Shown here: positions 1-7,475 of the stretch, one piece after another
Layout: the number at the start of each line of letters is the position of its first letter
Numbering within the stretch: position 1 is the stretch's first letter
Source: Tannerella sp.
GTDB lineage: Bacteria > Bacteroidota > Bacteroidia > Bacteroidales > Tannerellaceae
DNA length: 18,020 nucleotides
Assembly: GCA_031259505.1 (NCBI GenBank)
Contig: JAIRLL010000150.1
Span: 1 to 18,020 of the forward strand
Direction of reading: 5' to 3'
Position numbers and translations under genes: made by a program
Notes under the pieces: model-generated
What the model was told of the DNA's origin: nothing
Seen by the model: only the letters and a program-made list of their open reading frames with translations
Databases searched by the model: none

Positions 1-1
1 T

Positions 2-109
2 AATCACAAAAACGTATGGGTTAAGCACTTTAACATCGCCCGCAATAAAGATGTTGTAACATATCAATATGGTTTGATGCCGATGGGAGGAATACGGGTC
101 TATTTTTGA
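2..109 (+). CDS. C-terminal end of a probable outer-membrane beta-barrel protein (partial)
   Basis: An open frame enters from the left edge and ends at TGA 107-109, giving 35 residues. The tail reads TYQYGLMPMGGIRVYF. Alternating aromatic or hydrophobic residues, a P-x-G-G turn and a final phenylalanine are typical of the last strand of outer-membrane barrels such as TonB-dependent receptors; the final aromatic residue is a known barrel-assembly signal. The gene is convergent with oadB, whose stop lies 110 bp away, and no clear terminator is seen between them. The fragment is too short to name the family, and a chance open frame of this length is possible. Confidence 0.5.
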   Translation, partial: NHKNVWVKHFNIARNKDVVTYQYGLMPMGGIRVYF

Positions 110-218
110 TATTCGCGGATGAGGGCATTTATCGCAATTATCGGTACCGAACCGACGAACATACTACAGGTTTCTTTCGAGATTTCAGCATGTATGGAGA
201 AATATGAATCCGACGGGT

Positions 219-1454
219 TCACGACAAAAACGAAATAAGCACACCCGCCGCGACAGCCGACCCGATGACACCTGAGATATTGCTCGACATGCAATATTGC
301 AGCACGTGATTTTTCGGATCATACTTCAATGCGATTTCGTTGGCGACGCGCGATGCCATTGGTACGGCGCTCAATCCGGTTGCGCCGACCAGCGGATTAA
401 TCTTTTGTTTCGAGAACAGGTTTATCAGTTTCACAAAGAAGATGCCGCCCGAAATGGATAATGCAAAGGCAAGGAAGCCTCCTGTCACAATCCCGATGGT
501 CTGGAAATTGAGAAAGGCTTCGGCCGTCATGGTCGCTCCGACGGACAAACCCAGGAATATGGTCGCGGCATTCATGATGCTGTTGGCGGCTGCGTCAAAC
601 AGACGCGATGTATTTGAACCGATTTCTTTCACCAGATTACCGAACATCAACATCCCGATAAGCGGCACGGCTGTCGGGACGAACAGCGCCACAACCGTCG
701 TCACCGCAATGGGGAAAATAATTTTCAGCGCCCGCAGATTCTTGATCTCTGCCGCATTACCTGCCTTCCTTTCTTCTGCCTTCATGTTGATACTCAACTC
801 CTTCTTTGTGCATAAGAGTTTGACGACAAAAGGGATAATCACAGGCACCAGCGCCATGTAGGAATACGCCGCAATCGCAATCGCCCCCAGCAGATGAGGC
901 GCCAGCTTAATTGTCGTAAAGATAGCCGTAGGGCCATCCGCTCCGCCGATAATACCCAGCGACGCCGCTTCCTGCGGGGTAAATCCCATCATGATGGCAG
1001 TCAGCAGAACGGCGAATATACCCAGTTGGGCGGCCGCGCCGAAAATCGACAGACGCAGGTTGCGCAGCATCGGCCCGAAATCAGTCAGCGCCCCGACGCC
1101 CATGAAGATGATCGGCGGCAGAAAACCCGTCTTTATCAGCAGATAATAGATGAAATTCATCAGTCCCAGTTCGTGCGCAATCTCGTGTAGCGGCATCTCC
1201 CAGATATTCCGCATCACGCCGTGTACGTTCACCATCCCGTCCTGAGAGGTTTGCACCACCCCCATGTCTCCACCGGGAAAGTTGGCAATCAGCACCCCGA
1301 AAGCAATCGGTATCAGCAGCAGAGGCTCGTATTCCTTCACAATGCCCAGATACAGCAGCGTAAACGCGAGAGCATACATTATCAGTATCTGCGGTTCGGC
1401 AATGATGTTGCCGAACGCCGTCATCTCGTATAATTTCTGGAGTATATCGTTCAT
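219..1454 (-). CDS. oadB: Sodium-pumping oxaloacetate decarboxylase, beta subunit
   Basis: Integral membrane subunit that decarboxylates carboxybiotin and couples this to sodium export across the cytoplasmic membrane. The 411-residue protein is hydrophobic throughout and carries the family signature GGADGPTAIF at residues 170-179. The Asp in it (D173) corresponds to the essential sodium-binding Asp of characterised OadB proteins. The MTAFGNIIAEPQILIMY N-terminus and full length match the family. It is the last gene of the oadG-oadA-oadB operon, starting 7 bp after the oadA stop, which suggests translational coupling. Methylmalonyl-CoA decarboxylase uses a very similar beta subunit; the OadA-type partner next door decides for oxaloacetate. 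Confidence 0.95.
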   Translation of the reverse strand: MNDILQKLYEMTAFGNIIAEPQILIMYALAFTLLYLGIVKEYEPLLLIPIAFGVLIANFPGGDMGVVQTSQDGMVNVHGVMRNIWEMPLHEIAHELGLMNFIYYLLIKTGFLPPIIFMGVGALTDFGPMLRNLRLSIFGAAAQLGIFAVLLTAIMMGFTPQEAASLGIIGGADGPTAIFTTIKLAPHLLGAIAIAAYSYMALVPVIIPFVVKLLCTKKELSINMKAEERKAGNAAEIKNLRALKIIFPIAVTTVVALFVPTAVPLIGMLMFGNLVKEIGSNTSRLFDAAANSIMNAATIFLGLSVGATMTAEAFLNFQTIGIVTGGFLAFALSISGGIFFVKLINLFSKQKINPLVGATGLSAVPMASRVANEIALKYDPKNHVLQYCMSSNISGVIGSAVAAGVLISFLS

Positions 1455-1461
1455 TAAAAGA

Positions 1462-3339
1462 TTATTTAATCATCATCAGGACGGTTTTGTCTTCTTCGAC
1501 AGGGTCGCCCGGTTTCAAAAAGACGGCAGTCACTGTGCCGTCTTTTTCGGCTGCCACTGCGTTATACACTTTCATGGCCTCCACGAAGCAGACCGTTTGA
1601 CCTTTCTTGACAGTATCGCCCACTTTCACAGGCGTATCCGAGGCATTCTTCACCGGGAAGAATTTTCCTTCGAGCGGAGAGAGCAGCGGTTCGCCGTCGC
1701 CTGCCGCAACAGGCTCCGGCGTTTTTTCGGCGACTGTCGCCTTTTTACTGTCGTCTTCTTGCGGCGGAACGGTATTGCCCGAAGGATCGCCGAACGAAAC
1801 AGTGACCTTGTAATACTGTCCGTTTACGTTGACCGACAGCGTCTGGGGTTTCTCCGGCAGGTTGTTCGCCGCATTCTTTTCTTCGATTCGCTTAGCCACG
1901 TCCGCCACAAAGTCTGCCTTTGCCTTACCCGAACGATAAGCTTCGTATTGAGCGGGATGCATGGCGTATTCAAAGAGTTCCTCGTCGTCCTGGCCTGTAT
2001 CCCAGTGTTTTTCTCTCATCAGGGCGCGATATTTGTCCAGCGCGTCGGGATAATTGTCCTGAGGATTGCCTTCGAAAAATTCGCGGCCTTCATCTTTCGC
2101 CTTTTCAATCAGTTCGGGCGCCAGCGCGCCGGGCAGGCGTCCTGCCTTGCCGAGCAGCATGTCCCAGATATCGTCGGCGATGATGCTCCACCGCTCCTTT
2201 CCTTTCAACATCTGAGTGACGTTCATTAGCGACAGGTTTTTCACATACTGGCTGAACGGCGTCACAAGCGGCGGATAACCGGCGCGCGGCCATACGTAGG
2301 CCACCTCGTCGAACAGTTTGATAAGCAGTTCGTCCTGCGACAGGTCTTTTTCTCCTTTTTTCCTGCGGCTTTTGTTGATTGATTCGAGATTTGTTTCCAG
2401 ATCGGCCATCAGGCTGCCCATCATGCCGCCCGGCAGTCCGGGAGCAATCAGCAGCGAGTTCATCAGGCGATTTTTCGGACTGATGTACAAGCCCAGAAAA
2501 TCGTCCATAAACTCCTGAATCAGCGTGCGCACCCTCATGTAGGCGTCCATATTTATTTCGGGCGTCTTGAATCCTGCGTCTTTCAACATCGCCTGCACGG
2601 TCAGCAGGTCGGCATGACCCGTTCCCCACGACAGCGGTTCCATCCCCACGTCGATATAATCGCAACCTGCCTTGCAGACTTCCAGAATCGAAGCCACGCT
2701 GAACCCCGGCCCTGCATGGCTGTGATACTGAATGGGAATGTCGGGATGCGCCTTCTTGATGTTGGCGACGATCCGCCCGAGCGAATACGGACGCCCGATG
2801 CCCGCCATGTCTTTGATGCATATCTCATCCGCCCCTTCCCTGATCAGTTCGATGGCCATATTTGTATAATATTCAACCGTATGAACAGGCGAACAGGTGA
2901 TTGACAAAGCGCACTGCGAAATCATGCCCGCTTCTTTTGCGTAGCGGATAGACGGCTTGATGTTACGCAAGTCGTTCAGCCCGCAGAATGTGCGCGTAAT
3001 ATCTGTCCCCTGCACTTTCTTTACCCTGTAAAACAGACGGCGCACATCGGCCGGCACGGGGCTCATCCGCAGTCCGTTCAGCGCCCTGTCCAGCATTTGC
3101 GTCTGGATTCCGGCCGCGTGAAACGGTCTTGTCCACGCGCGTACCGCATTATTCGGATTCTCGCCAAACAGCAGATTTACCTGTTCAAAGCCGCCGCCGT
3201 TCGTTTCGACACGGGCAAAACAGCCCATTTCAATAATGGCAGGCGCTACCTGCACTAACTGGTCTACACGGGGGACGTATTTACCGGCAGACTGCCACAT
3301 GTCCCGAAAAACCAAACAAAATTTCACCTCGCGCTTCAT
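1462..3339 (-). CDS. oadA: Oxaloacetate decarboxylase alpha subunit: carboxyltransferase fused to a biotin carrier domain
   Basis: Transfers the carboxyl group from oxaloacetate to biotin, releasing pyruvate. Of 625 residues, roughly 1-460 are the HMGL-like TIM barrel plus the conserved carboxylase (PYC/OADA) domain. The metal site is visible as RDMWQS (D13), a lysine in CIKDMAG (expected to be carbamylated) and the histidines of YHSHAG. A low-complexity Pro/Ala/Glu-rich linker follows, then a C-terminal biotinyl domain of about 75 residues with VEAMKVYN; K590 is the expected biotinylated lysine. The usual RDxHQS of enterobacterial OadA is RDMWQS here; from memory of the family this is typical of Bacteroidota homologues. 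It sits 38 bp after oadG and 7 bp before oadB. Confidence 0.95.
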   Translation of the reverse strand: MKREVKFCLVFRDMWQSAGKYVPRVDQLVQVAPAIIEMGCFARVETNGGGFEQVNLLFGENPNNAVRAWTRPFHAAGIQTQMLDRALNGLRMSPVPADVRRLFYRVKKVQGTDITRTFCGLNDLRNIKPSIRYAKEAGMISQCALSITCSPVHTVEYYTNMAIELIREGADEICIKDMAGIGRPYSLGRIVANIKKAHPDIPIQYHSHAGPGFSVASILEVCKAGCDYIDVGMEPLSWGTGHADLLTVQAMLKDAGFKTPEINMDAYMRVRTLIQEFMDDFLGLYISPKNRLMNSLLIAPGLPGGMMGSLMADLETNLESINKSRRKKGEKDLSQDELLIKLFDEVAYVWPRAGYPPLVTPFSQYVKNLSLMNVTQMLKGKERWSIIADDIWDMLLGKAGRLPGALAPELIEKAKDEGREFFEGNPQDNYPDALDKYRALMREKHWDTGQDDEELFEYAMHPAQYEAYRSGKAKADFVADVAKRIEEKNAANNLPEKPQTLSVNVNGQYYKVTVSFGDPSGNTVPPQEDDSKKATVAEKTPEPVAAGDGEPLLSPLEGKFFPVKNASDTPVKVGDTVKKGQTVCFVEAMKVYNAVAAEKDGTVTAVFLKPGDPVEEDKTVLMMIK

Positions 3340-3377
3340 GAAGTTATATTTTTAATTTATTAATTATCACTCGTTTA

Positions 3378-3656
3378 TTATATATATTGCTGTTTTCTGA
3401 CGGCAGTTACCCTGCCTTTGCCTTCGGTTGTAATACTTACGGCCGAAACGATGGCCACTATGACCTGATCCGGAATGTCGGGCTGCGAAGACGCTGTCGA
3501 CGCCGGCGCCACAATCGGCGCCAAAGGCTGCTGGGGCGAATAACGGTTGACCCACAGAATAAGAAGATTTCCCAATCCGATTACAATCAGGAGGATAGTA
3601 AATACCGTAATCATCCCTACACACATCAGCAAAAAACCCAGTCCTAAATTTTCCAT
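3378..3656 (-). CDS. oadG: Oxaloacetate decarboxylase gamma subunit
   Basis: Small membrane protein that holds the alpha and beta subunits of the sodium pump together. The 92 residues show one N-terminal membrane helix (about 5-36), then the conserved Trp/Asn region (LILWVNRYSP), a Pro/Ala-rich linker, and a C-terminal part ending VSAVSITTEGKGRVTAVRKQQYI-like, typical of Bacteroidota OadG. It is the first gene of the operon. An AAAGGA lies about 11 nt upstream of the ATG, and a TAACTTTG -7 element lies 84 bp upstream. Family assignment rests on size, topology and position, since OadG sequences are poorly conserved. Confidence 0.85.
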   Translation of the reverse strand: MENLGLGFLLMCVGMITVFTILLIVIGLGNLLILWVNRYSPQQPLAPIVAPASTASSQPDIPDQVIVAIVSAVSITTEGKGRVTAVRKQQYI

Positions 3657-3740
3657 CTTAATTATTTTCCTTTGTCATTATCGTAACTACCTAAACCTCT
3701 TGACTTTCCAGTCATTTTTAAAAATGAAAAAAAATCGGCT

Positions 3741-3748
3741 CAAAGTTA
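3741..3748 (-). promoter_or_regulatory. Candidate -7 promoter element of the oad operon
   Basis: On the minus strand this reads TAACTTTG, an exact match to the Bacteroidota TAnnTTTG -7 element. It would give a 5' leader of about 80 nt before oadG. No TTG or TTTG is found at the ideal 19-21 bp upstream; the nearest TTG is at 23 bp. Confidence 0.45.
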
Positions 3749-3909
3749 GCAAAAACATATGACAATTCCATCAAGTTAAACGTTAAAAACATATTCGCCC
3801 CCGTTAATTTAGATGTATGGAATGTGTACTTTGCATGGTTTCCAGCAACACACGGGGCGAAACATGAAAGGAATATTCCGTAACGGCTGGATAGCAATTG
3901 TTCATTCAA

Positions 3910-5436
3910 TTATACGTTGTCCGGATAGTTCAGGGCGAGCAGTTCGTCAATAATTTCGCGATTGTTGCTGAGCCGGGGCACTTTGTGCTGTCCCCCCAGT
4001 TTGCCTTTCATCTTCAGCCACTCGAAGAATACGCCTTCGCGCGCCGTGATGATTTCGGGGGCTTGCAGCGACATTTCCCGGTAGCGTTTGGCTTCGTAGT
4101 CGGAATTGAGCGATTTCAATGCGTCGTCCAGAATCCGTGCAAACTTGTCGATGGAGGCGGGAGGTTTGTCAAATTCGATGAGCCACTGGTGTCGCCCTTT
4201 CCCCTTGTCCAGCAAAAACAGGGCGGCGGCGGTGTAGGCATTCACTTCCGCGCCCGTCTCGCAAGATGCGATGTGGATGGCTTTTTCGGCATTGTCGACT
4301 ACCAGTTCTTCGCCAAAGGCATTGATAAAGTGCGTCGTACGTCCCGATATCACGAATTTGTGAGGAAAGAGGGATGTGAAGCGGATCGTATCGCCAATCA
4401 TGTATCGCCACAGTCCGCCGCTTGTAGAAATCACCATGGCATAGTTTTCGCCTGTCTTTACTTCTTCGAGCGGCACGGCCGTGGAACTGTCCGTCTGTCC
4501 CGATTCGTTTACGGGGATAAACTCGTAGAAAATGCCATAGTCAAGCATCAGTAGCATAGCGGAGTCGGCGGGGTCGTCCTGTATGCCGAAAAAGCCTTCG
4601 GATGCATTGTATGTTTCCATGTAGTTCATTTTGTCGGAAGGAATCAGCCTTTCGTACGACATTCTGTACGGCTCAAAGCTGATGCCGCCGTGGAAAAAGA
4701 CTTCCAGATCAGGCCATACTTCCGTGAGTGTTTCTCTGCCGGTCTTTTTCAGCACGGCCTTGAGAAGCGTCAGCATCCACGACGGGATGCCCGACAGGCT
4801 TCCGATACGCCTGTTCCACGTATGTTCGACGATGGCGCTGATTTTCGCTTCCCACTCGTCCATGAGGATAATTTGTTTTGCGGGGACACGTATCAGGTTG
4901 ACGTATGCGGGGATATGCTGCAACAGGACGGCCGAGAGATCGCCGCAGTGCGCATATCGGTTGAGCGGCGACGGGCTGTGGCTGCCTCCCAGGATCAAAT
5001 TCTTTTTTGTGAAGAAACGGCTTTCGGGATGGTTTCGCAGGTAAAGACCGGTGGTGTCGTATCCGCCGCGATAGTGGCAGGAGTCGAGAATGTCAGGTGT
5101 GACGGGGATAAATTTGCTTTTGTCGTTGGTCGTGCCGCTGCTTTTGGCAAACCATTTCGTGGCGGAAGGCCACAAGATATTTTTTTCGCCGTTGATCATT
5201 CGCCCTATCCACGACTTGAGCGTATCGTATGACTGCAGGGGGACGCGCTGTGCAAAGGTGGAGTAGTCGCGGATACTGCGGTAGCCGTATTGCAATCCCC
5301 ACTCCGTTTTTTCGGCGAATTTCAACAGATGCCGCAACTGCTCTCGCTGCAAATCAACGAGATATTTTCCATACGACTCCACAATGCGCTGTCTCCGGCG
5401 GTAAAAATTCAGTACATTTTTTGTTATGATATCCAT
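3910..5436 (-). CDS. GH3-family acyl-adenylating enzyme
   Basis: Member of the GH3 family within the acyl-activating superfamily; plant members conjugate carboxylic acids to amino acids through an acyl-adenylate. The bacterial substrate is unknown. The 508 residues carry the three nucleotide-binding motifs: SSGTTNDKSK (99-108), ETYNASEG (274-281) and RYMIGD (344-349). The start at MDIITKNVLN is chosen over an in-frame ATG 49 codons upstream. The family begins at about this point, the extra segment is AT-rich and unlike the family, and a TACATTTG promoter element lies inside it, 22 bp before the chosen ATG. It is a single-gene unit between the candidate small RNA and the oad promoter. Confidence 0.9.
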   Translation of the reverse strand: MDIITKNVLNFYRRRQRIVESYGKYLVDLQREQLRHLLKFAEKTEWGLQYGYRSIRDYSTFAQRVPLQSYDTLKSWIGRMINGEKNILWPSATKWFAKSSGTTNDKSKFIPVTPDILDSCHYRGGYDTTGLYLRNHPESRFFTKKNLILGGSHSPSPLNRYAHCGDLSAVLLQHIPAYVNLIRVPAKQIILMDEWEAKISAIVEHTWNRRIGSLSGIPSWMLTLLKAVLKKTGRETLTEVWPDLEVFFHGGISFEPYRMSYERLIPSDKMNYMETYNASEGFFGIQDDPADSAMLLMLDYGIFYEFIPVNESGQTDSSTAVPLEEVKTGENYAMVISTSGGLWRYMIGDTIRFTSLFPHKFVISGRTTHFINAFGEELVVDNAEKAIHIASCETGAEVNAYTAAALFLLDKGKGRHQWLIEFDKPPASIDKFARILDDALKSLNSDYEAKRYREMSLQAPEIITAREGVFFEWLKMKGKLGGQHKVPRLSNNREIIDELLALNYPDNV

Positions 5437-5458
5437 CACATTCGGGCTTAGATGGCTG

Positions 5459-5466
5459 CAAATGTA
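5459..5466 (-). promoter_or_regulatory. Candidate -7 element for the GH3-family gene
   Basis: The minus strand reads TACATTTG, matching TAnnTTTG, 22 bp before the chosen ATG. No good -33 box is seen at 19-21 bp. It supports the shorter gene start. Confidence 0.4.
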
Positions 5467-5702
5467 CATAAAAAAGAATGAAACATTGTATTCTTCCTTC
5501 CGACTTTGTCCGAACATGGGCGCGACAATCAGGAATACACCCGCCAGGATTACGGAAAATCCGGAAGAGATGGTTTCTTGCAAATACTGGAATTTATGTC
5601 ACAACACGTTCGTTCAGTTCGAAAAAAAAACACTTTTGCACCAGTTAATAAATGAAACACGACAATCTGGACTGCATCAAAAATGCAGAAGGCGAGGTCT
5701 GT

Positions 5703-5738
5703 AAAAGATTAAGAGTTGCCTCGCGACAACTCTTAATC
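5703..5738 (-). terminator. Intrinsic terminator of the candidate small RNA
   Basis: Perfect inverted repeat GATTAAGAGTTG / CAACTCTTAATC with an 8-nt loop, followed on the minus strand by TTTT. On the plus strand the right arm is followed by AATTTGTC, which is not a T tract, so the polarity is minus. Confidence 0.6.
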
Positions 5739-5779
5739 AATTTGTCAATCTTAAATCTAATACTATTATGAAAAACCAC
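5703..5779 (-). ncRNA. Candidate small RNA of about 77 nt, own promoter and terminator
   Basis: On the minus strand a TTG-N20-TATCTTTG promoter (5814 to 5784) is followed after about 40 nt by a perfect 12-bp hairpin (arms 5727-5738 and 5707-5718, loop TCGCGAGG) and then TTTT (5706-5703). Promoter, short AT-rich body and intrinsic terminator without a reading frame of note suggest a free-standing small RNA. The start is estimated as 5 nt after the -7 box. It could instead be a prematurely terminated leader of the GH3 gene, 267 bp downstream, but that gene has its own candidate promoter. No known RNA family was recognised. Confidence 0.4.
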
Positions 5780-5783
5780 ACCG

Positions 5784-5814
5784 CAAAGATAAGTGCGATT
5801 TGTACATTTGTCAA
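5784..5814 (-). promoter_or_regulatory. Promoter of the candidate small RNA
   Basis: On the minus strand TTG (5814-5812), a 20-bp spacer, and TATCTTTG (5791-5784) match the Bacteroidota -33/-7 arrangement including the spacing. No gene starts within 300 bp downstream on this strand, only the terminator hairpin. Confidence 0.55.
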
Positions 5815-5961
5815 TACTATGAGACGTAATTTATGTTAACGAGGTTCTTTGATAAGGCAAAAAAAAGTTGCGGTTCGTAATTTTAGCATTTTACTGTGCA
5901 TGCGGACATGACGTGCCTGCGTGCGGCTGGATTTGTTGAACAGAAAATGTAGCGAAAACAT

Positions 5962-5977
5962 ATATTGCGCGCAATAT
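5962..5977. repeat. 16-bp perfect palindrome
   Basis: ATATTGCGCGCAATAT is identical to its reverse complement. It lies in a gene-free stretch, 219 bp beyond the dps stop and over 180 bp from the small-RNA promoter, so it is not an obvious operator. Confidence 0.8.
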
Positions 5978-6007
5978 GATTTCGTGCATAAAATTAACAG
6001 TTCGGGG

Positions 6008-6029
6008 ATTCAAAAATTCAAAAATTCAA
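6008..6029. repeat. Short tandem repeat of ATTCAAAA
   Basis: Two full copies and a 6-nt partial copy of the 8-bp unit ATTCAAAA. No function is apparent. Confidence 0.75.
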
Positions 6030-6111
6030 GGGCTTGCGATAAAATGCCGTGCGTGTGAATGAACAAAACCGCCTCGCGCGAAGAATAAAACCTGCATCGT
6101 TCCTCCTTGTA

Positions 6112-6162
6112 TGAAACAAAAAATCCTGTCCGCGGAGGCATTTGCCCGGTGCGGACAGGATT
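6112..6162 (-). terminator. Intrinsic terminator of dps, possibly bidirectional
   Basis: Perfect 12-bp inverted repeat AATCCTGTCCGC (6122-6133) / GCGGACAGGATT (6151-6162) with a small inner GGC/GCC stem. On the minus strand it is followed by TTTTTTGTTT. On the plus strand it is followed by CGTTTTTT (6163-6170), so it could also stop transcription coming from the left. It lies 34 bp beyond the dps stop. Confidence 0.85.
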
Positions 6163-6195
6163 CGTTTTTTCGCGAATACTGCGTCTCGTGCGACA

Positions 6196-6678
6196 TCAGT
6201 CTTTCAGGTATGCCGTAAGCATCCAGACTTTCTTCTCAAAACTTTTGATACCGTGCTTGGCCAGCGAGAAAGTTTCCTGATCGCCCGCCTTGACGGCCAG
6301 ACGGTGAAGCTCGCGCAACTGGTCGAGCAGCAGTTTCAAAGTGTCCAGTACGTTGCTCACGCCGGTTCTCCAGTCGGAAACAGCCGATATTTCTTTCACG
6401 CTCGACAATTTCAGATAGTCCGAAAAGCTATTCTCCGGAACGCCGCCCAGTATGACGATGCGTTCGGCCACTTCGTCGATTTTTTCGGTAATCTCGTTGT
6501 AGTACTCCTCATAGAGTGCGTGCAGTTCATAAAACTTGTCTCCCTGTATATTCCAGTGCAGTCCTCTCAGGTTGGTATAAAACACCTGATAGTTGGCCAG
6601 CAGTCCTTTCAATTTCTCAATCACCGGATTAATCACGATAATTTCCAATCCTACGTTGTTTTTTTCATTTGTGCTCAT
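6196..6678 (-). CDS. dps: Dps-family ferritin-like protein
   Basis: Twelve-subunit iron-storage and DNA-protection protein that oxidises Fe(II) with peroxide. The 160 residues are almost all helical. The ferroxidase residues are present with the exact family spacing: H41 (GLHWN), H53 (ELHALYEE), D68 (KIDEVAE) and E72. The length is typical, with a short N-terminal tail (MSTNEKNN) that has few lysines, so direct DNA binding through the tail is doubtful. The upstream gene on the same strand is the NimA-like flavoprotein, 110 bp away. A TAACTTTG element 47 bp upstream gives it its own promoter, and a strong terminator closes the unit. Confidence 0.95.
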   Translation of the reverse strand: MSTNEKNNVGLEIIVINPVIEKLKGLLANYQVFYTNLRGLHWNIQGDKFYELHALYEEYYNEITEKIDEVAERIVILGGVPENSFSDYLKLSSVKEISAVSDWRTGVSNVLDTLKLLLDQLRELHRLAVKAGDQETFSLAKHGIKSFEKKVWMLTAYLKD

Positions 6679-6725
6679 AATGTTTGTTTTTAAAATTTGT
6701 AATTCCTGTTTTTAATTTCATGATG

Positions 6726-6733
6726 CAAAGTTA
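6726..6733 (-). promoter_or_regulatory. Candidate -7 element of dps
   Basis: The minus strand reads TAACTTTG, 47 bp before the dps ATG. No -33 TTG is found at 19-21 bp, which could mean an activator is needed, but this is speculation. Confidence 0.45.
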
Positions 6734-6737
6734 CAGC

Positions 6738-6773
6738 AAAAAACAATATAAACCGCATCGGTAATTTTTATAT
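6738..6773 (-). terminator. Weak candidate terminator of the nimA-like gene
   Basis: On the minus strand ATATAAA, a 5-nt bulge, then CCG ATG CGG and TTTATAT form an imperfect stem, followed by TGTTTTTTGC. It lies just before the dps promoter. The bulge makes it uncertain. Confidence 0.35.
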
Positions 6774-6788
6774 TTCAATAAATGTTAT

Positions 6789-7286
6789 CTATAAATCGTT
6801 TCCGTTCGCCGGAGACGCCCTGTGCGGAACCCCGAATGCCCTGCAAGTCGTTTTTTCCAGTTCGATGCGCCAGATTCGGGTATTGACGACTGCCGGCCTG
6901 GAATACCGAAACTGCCTGTCCGAATACTGTTTCATCAGGATGTCCAGCGCTTCCGTTTTGCGGTCGAAGTCTTCTTCGAAAACCACCTTCCCCCAGCCTA
7001 TTACCGCTTCCGAGCGCATTCTGTAGCTGCAAGCCACATCCGGATGCTGCCAGACAAGCTCGCTTTTGGACGTAAATACGACGCATACGTTCGGATTGCA
7101 CTTAAGTATTTCGACATGAGTGCCTTCCTGCGCCGAATGAAGGAATACGACGCCCTCGCGGTATCCGAAATTCATGGGCAGGACGTAAGGTATGCCGTTC
7201 GCATCCGCCATCCCGACATGGCATACACTGCACTGGCGAATAACGGATTCAATCTTTTCCTGTTCGGTGTGTACTACTGTTTTCAT
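6789..7286 (-). CDS. NimA-like flavoprotein (pyridoxamine 5'-phosphate oxidase superfamily)
   Basis: Split-barrel flavin-binding protein of the family that includes the 5-nitroimidazole reductases NimA-J; the physiological role of most members is unknown. The 165 residues show ADANGIPYVLPMNFGY (27-42), FLHSAQEG (48-55, H50 near the NimA active-site region), NPNVCVVF (64-71) and SYRMRSEAVIGWGKV (87-101). Two longer in-frame starts exist (7316 and 7367). The start at 7286 is preferred because a TTTG-N20-TATTTTTG promoter (7355 to 7324) would begin transcription near 7319, leaving no room for them, and because homologues begin at this methionine. It lies upstream of dps and is divergent from frdC. 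Confidence 0.85.
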   Translation of the reverse strand: MKTVVHTEQEKIESVIRQCSVCHVGMADANGIPYVLPMNFGYREGVVFLHSAQEGTHVEILKCNPNVCVVFTSKSELVWQHPDVACSYRMRSEAVIGWGKVVFEEDFDRKTEALDILMKQYSDRQFRYSRPAVVNTRIWRIELEKTTCRAFGVPHRASPANGNDL

Positions 7287-7323
7287 TCGTTCTTCTGTTT
7301 TTTCTTTGACCGACATCGGTTCG

Positions 7324-7355
7324 CAAAAATACGGATAAAGTTCCGTTTTATCAAA
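7324..7355 (-). promoter_or_regulatory. Promoter of the nimA-like gene
   Basis: On the minus strand TTTG (7355-7352), a 20-bp spacer, and TATTTTTG (7331-7324) match both Bacteroidota elements and the spacing. It yields a leader of about 30 nt to the ATG at 7286 and so decides the start. Confidence 0.6.
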
Positions 7356-7475
7356 AAAAAATCTCAAATCCGAAAATGCCGGCGCCCGGTTTCTTTAATG
7401 CAGATGTACAGGATGTTGCGGCAAAGGCGAGATTTTTTATGCATTCATTCATATCCTTATATGCATATATTGTTG

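Larger units (their letters stand above)
5437..6111. other. Gene-poor intergenic stretch
   Basis: About 680 bp without a convincing protein gene. It holds, in order, the GH3 -7 element (5459-5466), a small hairpin CTGCAT/ATGCAG (5672-5688), the candidate small RNA with promoter and terminator (5703-5814), a plus-strand TACATTTG (5803-5810) with no -33 box, a 16-bp perfect palindrome (5962-5977) and a short tandem repeat of ATTCAAAA (6008-6029). The dps terminator follows. Confidence 0.7.

Noticed and set aside
100..294. A 64-codon minus-strand frame overlapping the end of oadB
   Set aside because: It overlaps the certain 3' end of oadB in another frame and shows no protein-like pattern.
3718..3909. 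A 63-codon minus-strand frame downstream of the GH3 gene
   Set aside because: It covers the oad promoter region, has no family features and no promoter of its own.
5437..5583. A 49-codon N-terminal extension of the GH3 protein with a hydrophobic stretch, suggesting a signal peptide
   Set aside because: GH3 proteins are cytoplasmic and begin at the inner methionine; the extension contains the candidate promoter.
5652..5771. A 39-codon plus-strand frame MKHDNLDCIK...
   Set aside because: It overlaps the small-RNA terminator hairpin, so its sequence is fixed by base pairing, and no promoter lies in front of it.
5437..6121. SRP RNA, RNase P RNA or a tRNA in the gene-poor stretch
   Set aside because: None of the conserved core sequences of these RNAs could be found on either strand.
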